Assembly: GCA_043727235.1 (NCBI GenBank)
Contig: JAYSYX010000246.1
Coordinates: forward strand, 1-28,948
Length of the DNA: 28,948 bases
Direction: 5' to 3'
Source: UBA7236 sp043727235
GTDB taxonomy: Bacteria > Bacteroidota > Bacteroidia > Chitinophagales > BACL12
Positions 6,385 to 14,310 of this stretch are shown here, in pieces. Below the pieces are notes generated by a model. It was given only the letters and a program-made list of their open reading frames with translations. It was not told where the DNA came from and ran no database searches. How positions within the stretch are numbered: the first letter of the stretch is position 1; each line of letters starts with the position of its first letter. The translations under genes and the position numbers were made by a program.

Positions 6385-8598
6385 ATGCTCATTTCAAAGA
6401 TTCGCAAGTATTCATGGGTGGTAGTTGCCTTTATAACCATAGCACTGGTAGGCTTTTTATTACAGGATGCCACCAATTCCAATACCGGAATGTTCAATAA
6501 GAATAAGGTTCCGGATTATGCTGAAGTTTCTGGACAGGAAATTACGCAGGTTGAGTTTGCTGACCGTCGTGGCCAATCGGTATTAGAATATCTAACCTTT
6601 AACAATCAGGTATTGGCATATGAGCAAGGGCAATATCAGCTGGATGCAAGAACACAATTCGGGATATCAGAAAAGGCCTGGACAGAGTTTATAAATGAGA
6701 AGATTGTAGAAATAGAACTTGAAAAGCTGGGTATAACAGTTACTGAAGATGAATTCAGCAACCTTATTTATGGACCTGATCCACATCCGGTTATAAAAAA
6801 TTACTATATCGGACTTTCTCAAACGGGACAGTATGATGCAAGTGTACTTCCAAATTGGGTAAGTCAGATCTCCGATCAGGAAGCGCAACAGAATAATCCG
6901 CAGATGCGTCAGGAGTATTATCAATTTATTTCCAGAGAAAAAGTTGCAAAACGCGATTATATGCAATCAAAATATATGTCGCTTTTTACACAAGCCACTT
7001 ATGTTCCTGAATGGATGGCAAAAAGGAATTATACACTTGGAAATACCAGAGCAAACTTTAAAGTAATTACACTTCCATACGATCAGATAGCCGATTCAAC
7101 AATCACTGTTTCGGATGCTGAATTAAAATCTTACTACAACGAGCATAAAAATAAATACAAACAAACAGAGGGAAGGGTTGTGGAATATGTAAGTTGGGAA
7201 TTCACTCCTACAGCAGCAGATAGTGCAGCTACTCTTGCAAACCTTATGGCCAGCGTTGAAAAAATGAAGGCAGCAAAAAACGATTCAATTTTTATAGCAA
7301 CCCGTTCTGAAGATCAGGACAGATATGGTTATGCAAATTATAGTCGCTCTGATCTTTATCAAATGGATATCGATTCAAACGTAGTGGATTCTTTTTATTC
7401 TAAAAATATTGGTTCTTTAATAGGTCCATATTTTAGCGGTGGTTCTTATAAAATTGCAAAATTGAAGAACAGACAGAATATGTTAGACTCTGTTGCGGCT
7501 CAACATATTGTTATTTCTATTAATGAAAATCGCGATTCTGTTACAGCAAAAAATCTTGTTGACAGTCTTCAAGGATTATTAGCTGCCGGTGGTGATTTTA
7601 CACAATTGGCCACTACTTTTTCCGATGATACCGATTCAAAAGCACTTGGTGGCGATCTGGGATGGGTTACCCCCTCTGTAGGTTATGTTCCCGAATTTAA
7701 AGATTATTTATTTAAAACTGGTAAGGTTGGAGAAGTTGGTATAGTGAAAGCCCCTTATGGATATCATATAGTTGAAATTACGGAAGTGAAAAATCGCAGA
7801 GATTTTGTAACGATGGCAGTTTTAAGCAAACGCGTAACTCCGGGAACAGTAACAATTGATTCTTTGGAAAAGGTCGCCAATTCCTTTTTTGATAAATACC
7901 AAACACCGGAAACATTTGAGCAGGGTGTTACAGAAATGAAATTATTTAAGCGAGTAACGCAGCCCTTAACAAAAAACCAATATGAGATCCCGGGTCTTAC
8001 TGATACAAGAGAGATCATAATTTGGGCATTCGATGCCGAAAAGGATGAATTCAAATATTTTAACATGTCAAACCGTGTGGTAGTGGCTTATGTAAAAGAT
8101 GTTAAAGTGAATGGAATAGCAGAATTAGAAAACATAAAGGAACAGGTGGAACGTGAAGTTATCATGGAGAAAAAAGGAGAGATGCTGACGCAGAAATTTA
8201 ATGATGCCATGAAATCAGGAGCTTCTATAGAGGCTATTGCAGCTAAATTGGGGATACGTGTTGATTCGGTTTCTAATGCGAGCATTGCATCTCCATCCGC
8301 GCCGATGATAGGCCGTGAACCCAAGGTGATAGGATCGGTATTCGGGGTTGAAGCAGGTAAAATGACCAAACCTGTCGCAGGAAATCGCGGAGTATTCCTT
8401 GCACAATTGATCAATATTACGCCAGCACCGGAAACAACGGATTATTCCATGAATAAGAATCAATTGATGTATTCATTCCAGAATAAATATCAACCCCAGC
8501 AACAACAGCAGGCAATGGTTCAACAAAATCAAGGACTTCTTTTCGAACTCAAGGATAAAGCCGAAGTAGTAGATAATCGCTATCAATTTGGCGATTAA
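6385..8598 (+). CDS. PpiD/SurA-like membrane-anchored peptidyl-prolyl isomerase
   Basis: This 737-residue protein is a periplasmic folding factor that likely assists outer-membrane and secreted proteins. One N-terminal transmembrane helix (about 10-27) anchors it with the bulk outside, as in PpiD. A SurA_N/PpiD-like chaperone region spans about 35-240. A parvulin domain lies at about 370-470, with the typical AAQHIVIS start, LATTFSDDTDSKALGGDLGW core and PYGYHIVEITE end. A C-terminal chaperone-like region with a second degenerate PPIase-like segment follows, then a Gln-rich tail (QPQQQQQAMVQQNQG). The exact consensus promoter upstream implies strong or constitutive expression. PpiD is a closer architectural match than SurA because of the anchor. 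Confidence 0.9.
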   Translation: MLISKIRKYSWVVVAFITIALVGFLLQDATNSNTGMFNKNKVPDYAEVSGQEITQVEFADRRGQSVLEYLTFNNQVLAYEQGQYQLDARTQFGISEKAWTEFINEKIVEIELEKLGITVTEDEFSNLIYGPDPHPVIKNYYIGLSQTGQYDASVLPNWVSQISDQEAQQNNPQMRQEYYQFISREKVAKRDYMQSKYMSLFTQATYVPEWMAKRNYTLGNTRANFKVITLPYDQIADSTITVSDAELKSYYNEHKNKYKQTEGRVVEYVSWEFTPTAADSAATLANLMASVEKMKAAKNDSIFIATRSEDQDRYGYANYSRSDLYQMDIDSNVVDSFYSKNIGSLIGPYFSGGSYKIAKLKNRQNMLDSVAAQHIVISINENRDSVTAKNLVDSLQGLLAAGGDFTQLATTFSDDTDSKALGGDLGWVTPSVGYVPEFKDYLFKTGKVGEVGIVKAPYGYHIVEITEVKNRRDFVTMAVLSKRVTPGTVTIDSLEKVANSFFDKYQTPETFEQGVTEMKLFKRVTQPLTKNQYEIPGLTDTREIIIWAFDAEKDEFKYFNMSNRVVVAYVKDVKVNGIAELENIKEQVEREVIMEKKGEMLTQKFNDAMKSGASIEAIAAKLGIRVDSVSNASIASPSAPMIGREPKVIGSVFGVEAGKMTKPVAGNRGVFLAQLINITPAPETTDYSMNKNQLMYSFQNKYQPQQQQQAMVQQNQGLLFELKDKAEVVDNRYQFGD

Positions 8599-8646
8599 AA
8601 AACTTTTATGTGATGATATCCGTTGTGCAGGTATAAAATATAGCAG

Positions 8647-9150
8647 GTGGAACTCATTAATAAGGTAGCGCAAAGTGGAATTGTAACATTCGATCTCGAG
8701 ACATTGTTTCCCGAAAAGGAGAAAATTGTTGCTTTTGATCTGAAGGATTATCTATTTAAAGGGTTGATACTCAAGGAGAAAGACTTTCGCGAAGCGCTCG
8801 CTTTAATTGCATGGACACAGTATTCCGGTAAAAATCTCGCAGTTTATTGTTCAGCCGATGCCATTATTCCAAACTGGGCTTACATGCTTGTTGCGGCAAA
8901 TGCCCAACCTTTTGCAGAAACTGTTATTTTGGGAAATGTGGAAGATGCAATAAAAAGGATCTATTCCGATGCACTTTCTCAACTGGATCTCACACAATTT
9001 ATTGATCAGCGTGTCGTTATAAAAGGATGTAGCGATAAACCGGTGCCTGTGGATGCATATTTAGAGATCACAAAAATATTAAGACCGGTAGCAAAAAGTA
9101 TCATGTACGGAGAACCTTGTTCCACTGTTCCCGTTTACAAAAAAAAATAA
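8647..9150 (+). CDS. DUF2480 family protein
   Basis: A 167-residue soluble protein of the DUF2480 family, which is essentially confined to Bacteroidota. Recognisable blocks are FDLETLFP, FDLKDYLFKGLILKEKDFREAL, YCSADAIIPNWAYMLV, VIKGCSDKPVPVDAYLEIT and the C-terminal SIMYGEPCSTVPVYKKK. Three cysteines (in YCS, GCS and PCS) are notable but no metal motif is established. Function is unknown. The start is GTG at 8647, which keeps the conserved N-terminus MELINKVAQSG. It sits 48 nt after the isomerase and only 4 nt before the transglycosylase, so the latter pair is likely cotranscribed. Confidence 0.88.
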   Translation: MELINKVAQSGIVTFDLETLFPEKEKIVAFDLKDYLFKGLILKEKDFREALALIAWTQYSGKNLAVYCSADAIIPNWAYMLVAANAQPFAETVILGNVEDAIKRIYSDALSQLDLTQFIDQRVVIKGCSDKPVPVDAYLEITKILRPVAKSIMYGEPCSTVPVYKKK

Positions 9151-9154
9151 AGCA

Positions 9155-10111
9155 TTGAAAAAAATTCATTACATATTATTAGGTGCCTTTTTGGGAATAG
9201 CAATATTCATCGGATATGCAGTTTCCGGAAATTCGGATATTAAAAATGATAAAAACGCGATCGTTGAGTCCTCAGATACTTTACGTACGCTTGCTGATGA
9301 TGTAAACACCATTAAATATTATGCCGCCAAGGTTCCTGATGCTATTTCATTTGCCGGTGAGCCTGTGCCATTACATGATTTTGAAGTGAAGGAGAGAATG
9401 GACCGCGAATTAACGGTAAATGGTTACTGGCATTCAAATACAATTCAGAATCTTAAACTTGCACATCGTTGGTTTCCTATTATTGAAAAGGTATTAAAAG
9501 AAAATAATATCCCCGACGATTTTAAATATCTCGCAATGGCGGAAAGCGGATTGCGCAATGTTGTTTCACCGGCGGAGGCACATGGTTATTGGCAATTTCT
9601 AAAAGGCACCGCTATCAATTATGGACTTACAGTAACAGCAGAAGTGGATGAACGTTACGATATGGAAAAATCGACATTAGCTGCAACAAAATATTTAAAA
9701 GATGCCCATGCAAAATTCAAAAACTGGACCTTGGCTGCCGCCTCTTATAATGCAGGTATGGGTGGTATAGAAGGAGTTGTTGACTATCAGAATGCAGAAA
9801 GTTATTATGATCTTTATTTAAAGGATGAAACTTCAAGATATATATTCAGAGCACTTGCTTTTAAATTAATTTATGAGAATAGTCAGGATTACGGTTTCTT
9901 TTTAAGTAAGGAAGATCTTTATAATCCATGGGAATTTAAAACTGTAAAAGTAGATGCTACAATTTTAAATCTTGCAGAGTTCGCTGAGCAACACAATACA
10001 ACATATAAAATGGTAAAATATTACAACCCATGGTTGCGCTCAAATTTGCTTACCGTTAAAAAAGGCGAAATTTTTGAGGTCAAACTTCCTTTGAACGCGG
10101 AGGTTAAATAA
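9155..10111 (+). CDS. Membrane-anchored lytic transglycosylase (MltD-like) with LysM-like end
   Basis: This 318-residue protein should cleave peptidoglycan glycan strands to anhydromuropeptides. An N-terminal hydrophobic segment (about 5-22) is a signal or anchor. The SLT domain runs from about 105 to 240, with catalytic Glu130 in AMAESGL, the GYWQF motif at 144-148 and AAASYNAG at 194-201. These are the family's defining residues. The C-terminal 60 residues (about 255-316) resemble a LysM repeat (AEFAEQHNTTYKMVKYYNPWL...LTVKKGEIFEVKLP), suggesting wall binding. The start is TTG at 9155, the only one that provides the signal. It follows DUF2480 by 4 nt. Confidence 0.9.
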   Translation: MKKIHYILLGAFLGIAIFIGYAVSGNSDIKNDKNAIVESSDTLRTLADDVNTIKYYAAKVPDAISFAGEPVPLHDFEVKERMDRELTVNGYWHSNTIQNLKLAHRWFPIIEKVLKENNIPDDFKYLAMAESGLRNVVSPAEAHGYWQFLKGTAINYGLTVTAEVDERYDMEKSTLAATKYLKDAHAKFKNWTLAAASYNAGMGGIEGVVDYQNAESYYDLYLKDETSRYIFRALAFKLIYENSQDYGFFLSKEDLYNPWEFKTVKVDATILNLAEFAEQHNTTYKMVKYYNPWLRSNLLTVKKGEIFEVKLPLNAEVK

Positions 10112-10151
10112 TCTATAAAGATCCCTATTTCAATATTGCTGATTAGTTCAG

Positions 10152-10184
10152 TTTTCCAATAACGGAAAGAATGCTTTATTTTTA
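10152..10184 (+). promoter_or_regulatory. Possible promoter of the glycosyltransferase operon
   Basis: TATTTTTA at 10177-10184 resembles the -7 box TAnnTTTG, and a T-rich -33-like TTTT lies at 10152-10155, 21 nt upstream. Both elements deviate from consensus. Transcription would start about 8 nt before the ATG at 10197. Confidence 0.3.
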
Positions 10185-10196
10185 CTTCTCGAACAC

Positions 10197-10916
10197 ATGG
10201 AAGTAAAAAAATTAAGTGTAATAGTTCCCGCCTATAACGAGGAGAACACCATTCAAACCATTCTGGCGACACTTTCAAAAGTTGTTTTACCGGATAATAT
10301 CGAAATGGAAATTATTGTTGTAAACGACTGTTCCAAAGATAAAACTGCCACCAGGTTACAGGAGTTTATTGATAAACATCCTCAATTAAATATTCGTTCT
10401 TTTCACCACGAAACTAATAAAGGTAAAGGAGCAGCATTACACACAGGTATAAAAAATGCCAGCGGCGAATTTACCATAGTGCAGGATGCAGATCTTGAAT
10501 ATGATCCCAATGAATTTACCTTATTATTAAAACCCGTTTTAGAGAGGGGTGCTGATGTGGTTTATGGCTCCAGGTTTAGTGGAGGTAATGCACATCGCAT
10601 TTTATTTTATTGGCATTCGATAGGTAATGGTTTTTTAACTGCTGTTTCAAATATGTTCAGCAACCTGAATTTAACGGATATGGAAACCTGTTATAAACTC
10701 GTGCGAACCGATCTTATTAAATCAATTAAATTAAAAGAAAACAGATTTGGTTTTGAACCTGAGCTGACACAAAAATTGGCTAAAATTAAGGGCATACGTA
10801 TTTATGAAGTGGGCATTTCTTATTATGGCAGAACATATGCTGAAGGTAAAAAAATAAACTGGAAGGATGGAGTGCGCGCCATATATTGTATAGTTCGTTA
10901 CGGTTTATTCAAATAA
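10197..10916 (+). CDS. GT2 family glycosyltransferase (polyprenyl-phosphate sugar synthase type)
   Basis: A 239-residue inverting GT-A enzyme of the dolichol-phosphate-mannose-synthase type. The nucleotide-binding start LSVIVPAYNEENTI is at 6-19, IIVVNDCSKDKT at about 38-49, GKGAALHTGIKNASGEF at about 77-93, and the metal-binding QDADLEYDP at about 96-104. The C-terminal FGFEPELTQKLAK and YYGRTYAEGKKINWKDG motifs are shared with DPM1/GtrB-like enzymes. It has no transmembrane tail. It likely loads a sugar on a polyprenyl phosphate. It starts a tight operon (3- and 10-nt gaps) with a second GT2 and a polytopic membrane protein. Confidence 0.9.
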   Translation: MEVKKLSVIVPAYNEENTIQTILATLSKVVLPDNIEMEIIVVNDCSKDKTATRLQEFIDKHPQLNIRSFHHETNKGKGAALHTGIKNASGEFTIVQDADLEYDPNEFTLLLKPVLERGADVVYGSRFSGGNAHRILFYWHSIGNGFLTAVSNMFSNLNLTDMETCYKLVRTDLIKSIKLKENRFGFEPELTQKLAKIKGIRIYEVGISYYGRTYAEGKKINWKDGVRAIYCIVRYGLFK

Positions 10917-10919
10917 TAA

Positions 10920-11639
10920 TTGACAGCAACTTCCCTCGATATTATTTTACCCTGTTACAATCCTTCTATAAATTGGGCAGAAAATATTATTCGGGTGTTT
11001 AAGGAAATTAATGATAGAATAAAGGATATTAATATCAGAATAATTCTGGTAAACGACGGTTCCACTTCTGCTTCGTTTCAATCTTTGGAAATTCAAAAAT
11101 TAAAAGATAATATTCCGTTGTTTATTAATATTAACTACACAATAAACAAGGGAAAAGGATACGCTTTAAGAGAAGGAATAAAAATTTCTGATGCTGATAT
11201 TTGCATTTATACGGATATTGATTTTCCTTATACAACCAATAGTTTTATTAAAATTTATGATCATCTTAAAAATGGTGCTACGGATATTGCTGTGGGAATA
11301 AAGGATAAAAATTATTATTCGCATGTGCCTGTGGGACGAAAATTTATTTCAAAAATTTTGCGTGCCGGCAGTAAGAATATTTTGCGTTTAAAGATATCAG
11401 ATACACAGTGCGGATTAAAAGGATTTAATACAAAGGGCAAAAACATCTTCCTAAAAACCACCATCGATCGTTATCTTTTCGACCTGGAGTTTATATTTCT
11501 TCTTTCCCGGCAAAAGGAAGTTAAAATGGTACCGGTTGAAATAGAATTAAAGGAAAATATACAATTCAGCAGTATGCGCAGCGGCATATTGTTAAGTGAG
11601 GGATTTAACTTTCTGAAAATATTCTTTAAAAGCTTTTAA
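10920..11639 (+). CDS. GT2 family glycosyltransferase
   Basis: A second 239-residue GT2 protein, clearly diverged from its neighbour. The N-terminal LDIILPCYNPSINW, IILVNDGSTS, NKGKGYALREGIKISDADICIYTDIDFPY (metal-binding TDID), VGRKFISKILR, and ISDTQCGLKGF motifs place it with DPMS-like enzymes acting on lipid-phosphate acceptors. It likely forms a distinct polyprenyl-linked sugar. The start is TTG at 10920, three bases after the previous stop; the first in-frame methionine would lie far inside the domain. It is followed 10 nt later by the membrane protein gene. Confidence 0.88.
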   Translation: MTATSLDIILPCYNPSINWAENIIRVFKEINDRIKDINIRIILVNDGSTSASFQSLEIQKLKDNIPLFININYTINKGKGYALREGIKISDADICIYTDIDFPYTTNSFIKIYDHLKNGATDIAVGIKDKNYYSHVPVGRKFISKILRAGSKNILRLKISDTQCGLKGFNTKGKNIFLKTTIDRYLFDLEFIFLLSRQKEVKMVPVEIELKENIQFSSMRSGILLSEGFNFLKIFFKSF

Positions 11640-11649
11640 TTTTAAACGA

Positions 11650-13947
11650 ATGAAAAAGCTCCTGCGGAACCCTGTATTGATCCTATCTGTTTTAACGATA
11701 GCGATCATCAGTGTTGTATGGAGTAAAGTGATATTTCATCCTAACACATATTTGCTAAGCACTGGAGGTGATGCAGTAAAAAACTATTATTCTCCCGCCT
11801 GGTTTGTGGATAATGATAATGGAACCCATTTTACTGGAATGAATTATCCTTATGGCGAACATGTAGTATTTACTGACAATCAACCTTTATTGTCATGGGT
11901 ATTAAATTTTATTGATAATAATTTATTTTCTATTTCCAATTATACAGTTGGAATAATGAATATATTGTTGTTTGTTTCCCTTTTCTTTTGTGTATTTTTC
12001 ATTTATAAGATAATGCGTTTTTACGCATTGCCTCCCTATTTTGCAGTTATTGCGTCTATATTAATAGGTTTAATGAATCCGCAACTCGACAGGTTTTGGG
12101 GGCATTTTGCACTGGGTTATGCCTTATTTATTCCACTTATTTGGTATCTGATCTTATTGTTAGATAAATATCAATACCAAATTTCGCGATGGATATTACT
12201 TATCGGAGTTATTATATTATTTGGATTTCTTCATATGTATTATTTATTGATAGGATCCATGTTCATTTTATTTCATGTGCTTATCCTCTTATTTAAAAGG
12301 AAAAGAAATTTTAAGCAGATACTTTTTCACATTGGAGCAGGAATAATTCCCGTAGTATTTATTACTCTTTTTATGCATTTTACGGATAACATTTCCGATC
12401 GTCCTGAAAGTCCTTATGGATTTTTTCTGTATAAAGCATCCTTTCAATCTGTTTTTTTGCCTTTGGACGGAACAATCAGAAATCAATTTTTTCGAATTTT
12501 CCATTTATTGCCATTCAATCCGGAAGGTTATGCATATGTTGGAGTTACAGGTTTGTTTTTTTTAATTATACTGCCATTTATATTTTTAAAACGATTGATC
12601 TATAAACGTTCATTTTTTCGTTCATACATAAATTTCCCCGGTGATATGGGAACCTGGTTACTTTCGTCGGTTCTGTTATTATTATTTTCCATGTCCTATC
12701 CCTTTAGTTGGAATATGGAGTTTTTGCTCGACGTAATTACGCCCTTAAAACAATTTCGTTCGCCCGGCAGGTTTGCATGGGGATTTTATTTTATATATAC
12801 AATTTCGCTTTCCGTGCTGATTTATATTTTGTTTAAGAAAATTCAAAAACGAAATGTTATTGTGGCCTATATTTTTCTTGCCATTCTATTAACTATTCAA
12901 ATATCCGATACCTATAATTATTTTGTTGGCACTGCCGAAGCCATGCAAAAAAATAATGAAATAAATCCATTTAAACCATCTTCAAATAATTATGCCGATA
13001 TTTTTTCAGATTCAGAATTAAAGGCAGAGAATTTTGATGCCATTTTAGTTTTGCCATCCTTTTTTCAGGGTTCAGAAAAGCTGTATGTCGAAAGAACGGC
13101 AGGTGGTTTTCGAAGTGCAATGAAAATATCCTATGATTTAAAGTTACCTTTAGTAAATTATATGATGAGTCGCACTTCGTTTTCACAAACTTTAAATAAT
13201 GTGCAGCTTGTTTCTCATCCCTATATTAATAACTACAGTGAAGAGGGTGTATTCGCTGCGCAAAAATTATTGCTGGCAGTATTAAATCGGCCATTAAATA
13301 CTGGAGAACAATTTATTGTAGATCATTCTGTGGAAGTTGCAAAAAAAGATGGGTTTACATTTTATGCATTTGATACAAAAGTATTAAATGAGAAGGGCGA
13401 TAAAATTGCAATTTGGGATCATTCGCTGATACAAGATTCGTTAAAGGAATACAGTAATAATGGTTTTCCCTATTTTTCCGAAAAACCATTAAAACTTTTT
13501 TACAGAAACAACTTTGATGAGCTGGTGAATGCGAATTCATTTATGGGGAAAGGTTCTTTTTTATCTGACAAAACCATAAAACCCATGGCTGAGATCAACT
13601 TAGAAACTGATGAACCCTATTGGATAGAAGTATCCTTTTGGGCCAACTCCGGCATTCACAGTATGGCCTATCCTTATATTGAAATTTATTTCCTGAATGA
13701 AAAAGATGAGATATTAAGGGAAGCCTCCGTAGCACCAACCCTTTCCACCGATATTTGCGAGGGGTGGGTACGAGCTTCAGAAAATTATGAAATTGTATCC
13801 TCCATAAAAAAAATCCGCATCTGTTGCAGCGACAATTCCCCCGTCAACTTCGACGAATTAGTAGTGCGCCACACTGCCTACAATGCCTATTATGACATAG
13901 TTTCCCCTGAAAAGTTCTCTGTAAATAACTATATTATTGGAAAATAG
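11650..13947 (+). CDS. GT-C-like polytopic membrane protein (DUF6311-like)
   Basis: A 765-residue protein with about 11 hydrophobic helices between residues 8 and 425 and a soluble C-terminal domain of about 340 residues. The first extracytoplasmic loop carries STGGDAVKNYY (Asp41) and MNYPYGEHVVFTDNQPLLSW. Such an acidic residue followed by an NYPYGE motif is seen in GT-C transferases and DUF6311-type proteins, so it may transfer a sugar from a polyprenyl-phosphate donor to a surface acceptor. Two GT2 genes immediately upstream could make that donor. The C-terminal region resembles a beta-rich carbohydrate-associated domain, with no motif I can name. The promoter for the downstream tRNA overlaps its last codons. 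Confidence 0.72.
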   Translation: MKKLLRNPVLILSVLTIAIISVVWSKVIFHPNTYLLSTGGDAVKNYYSPAWFVDNDNGTHFTGMNYPYGEHVVFTDNQPLLSWVLNFIDNNLFSISNYTVGIMNILLFVSLFFCVFFIYKIMRFYALPPYFAVIASILIGLMNPQLDRFWGHFALGYALFIPLIWYLILLLDKYQYQISRWILLIGVIILFGFLHMYYLLIGSMFILFHVLILLFKRKRNFKQILFHIGAGIIPVVFITLFMHFTDNISDRPESPYGFFLYKASFQSVFLPLDGTIRNQFFRIFHLLPFNPEGYAYVGVTGLFFLIILPFIFLKRLIYKRSFFRSYINFPGDMGTWLLSSVLLLLFSMSYPFSWNMEFLLDVITPLKQFRSPGRFAWGFYFIYTISLSVLIYILFKKIQKRNVIVAYIFLAILLTIQISDTYNYFVGTAEAMQKNNEINPFKPSSNNYADIFSDSELKAENFDAILVLPSFFQGSEKLYVERTAGGFRSAMKISYDLKLPLVNYMMSRTSFSQTLNNVQLVSHPYINNYSEEGVFAAQKLLLAVLNRPLNTGEQFIVDHSVEVAKKDGFTFYAFDTKVLNEKGDKIAIWDHSLIQDSLKEYSNNGFPYFSEKPLKLFYRNNFDELVNANSFMGKGSFLSDKTIKPMAEINLETDEPYWIEVSFWANSGIHSMAYPYIEIYFLNEKDEILREASVAPTLSTDICEGWVRASENYEIVSSIKKIRICCSDNSPVNFDELVVRHTAYNAYYDIVSPEKFSVNNYIIGK

Positions 13948-13967
13948 GGGGGATAAATATATCTTTG
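13937..13967 (+). promoter_or_regulatory. Promoter of the tRNA-Phe locus, overlapping the upstream gene end
   Basis: TTGG at 13937-13940 and TATCTTTG at 13960-13967 are 19 nt apart. The -7 box is an exact match to TAnnTTTG; the -33 box differs by one base. The -33 element lies inside the last codons of the membrane protein gene, whose stop is at 13945-13947. Transcription would start near 13972, ahead of the tRNA relic and the intact tRNA. Confidence 0.75.
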
Positions 13968-13983
13968 CAGTCCCTTAAATAAA

Positions 13984-14044
13984 GGTGCGGTAGCTCAGTT
14001 TCCGTCAGTTGACGGACGAGGGTAGCGCAAAGGATTAAAAATCC
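13984..14044 (+). pseudogene. Decayed partial tRNA-Phe copy split by a palindrome
   Basis: The first 17 bases (GGTGCGGTAGCTCAGTT) equal those of the intact tRNA-Phe at 14061. A 20-nt insertion follows in the D-loop (14001-14020), then GGTAGCGC, an anticodon-arm relic AAGGA-TTAAAAA-TCC, and loss of similarity at 14045. There is no T arm or 3' acceptor strand. The D stem is broken (GCTC against GCGC) and the anticodon would read AAA in place of GAA. The similarity extends a few bases upstream (AATAAA), which points to a tandem duplication followed by decay. It cannot yield a functional tRNA. Confidence 0.85.
14001..14016. repeat. Short palindrome inserted in the tRNA relic
   Basis: TCCGTCA and TGACGGA are perfect 7-nt inverted arms around GT. 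The element sits exactly in the D-loop of the tRNA relic. It shares the TCCG...CGGA outline with the palindrome at 244-257. Confidence 0.85.
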
Positions 14045-14060
14045 ATGACATTTTAATAAA

Positions 14061-14133
14061 GGTGCGGTAGCTCAGTTGGTAGAGCAAAGGACTGAAAATC
14101 CTTGTGTCGGCGGTTCGATCCCGCCCCACACCA
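14061..14133 (+). tRNA. tRNA-Phe (GAA)
   Basis: A 73-nt cloverleaf fits well. The D stem is GCTC/GAGC, the anticodon arm AAGGA-CTGAAAA-TCCTT with anticodon GAA at 14094-14096, the variable loop GTGTC, and the T arm GGCGG-TTCGATC-CCGCC. The acceptor stem GGTGCGG/CCACACC pairs at six of seven positions, with a C5-A68 mismatch. The discriminator base is A at 14133; CCA is not encoded. It lies behind a strong promoter and a decayed copy and is followed at once by a long terminator hairpin. Confidence 0.95.
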
Positions 14134-14185
14134 CCCTAAAGTAGAAAAAGCTATGTGCGGTGCACATAGCTTTTTCACTTTAGGG
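14134..14185 (+). terminator. Long stem-loop terminator after tRNA-Phe
   Basis: A 25-nt arm (14134-14158) pairs with a 24-nt arm (14162-14185) with one bulged base and a GGT loop. The core AAAAAGCTATGTGC/GCACATAGCTTTTT is a classic intrinsic-terminator shape on both strands, with the outer CCCTAAAGT/ACTTTAGGG arms extending it. It starts one base after the tRNA discriminator, so it probably ends the tRNA transcript and helps define its 3' trailer. Confidence 0.88.
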
Positions 14186-14231
14186 TGCCCCGTAGCGAGC
14201 GAGGCACGAGCTCTGCTTCGGGGCTGAAGCA
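14185..14231. repeat. Cluster of GC-rich short inverted repeats
   Basis: GTGCC at 14185-14189 pairs with GGCAC at 14203-14207, and TGCTTC at 14214-14219 pairs with GAAGCA at 14226-14231. The segment is much more GC-rich than its surroundings. It follows the tRNA terminator directly and shares the words TGCTTCG and CGAAGCA with the hairpin at 352-373. The rest of the spacer to 14310 is AT-rich with nothing I can name. Confidence 0.65.
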
Positions 14232-14310
14232 TTCAACCGTATAAAATTGGTGGAAAAATAATTATGATTTTGATTTTAAATCACTAATTTTCTATCCTTA
14301 TTCCTTAAAA

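Noticed and set aside
6207..6497. Minus-strand frame of 96 codons over the repeat array and the isomerase start
   Set aside because: It overlaps tandem repeats and the opposite strand of a well-supported gene and promoter, and its translation shows no family-like pattern.
14270..14283. Fnr-like site TTGAT...AATCA ahead of the GIY-YIG gene
   Set aside because: The palindrome is centred on a single base and the half-site spacing is five instead of four, so it does not fit the Fnr geometry; it is likely AT-rich chance.
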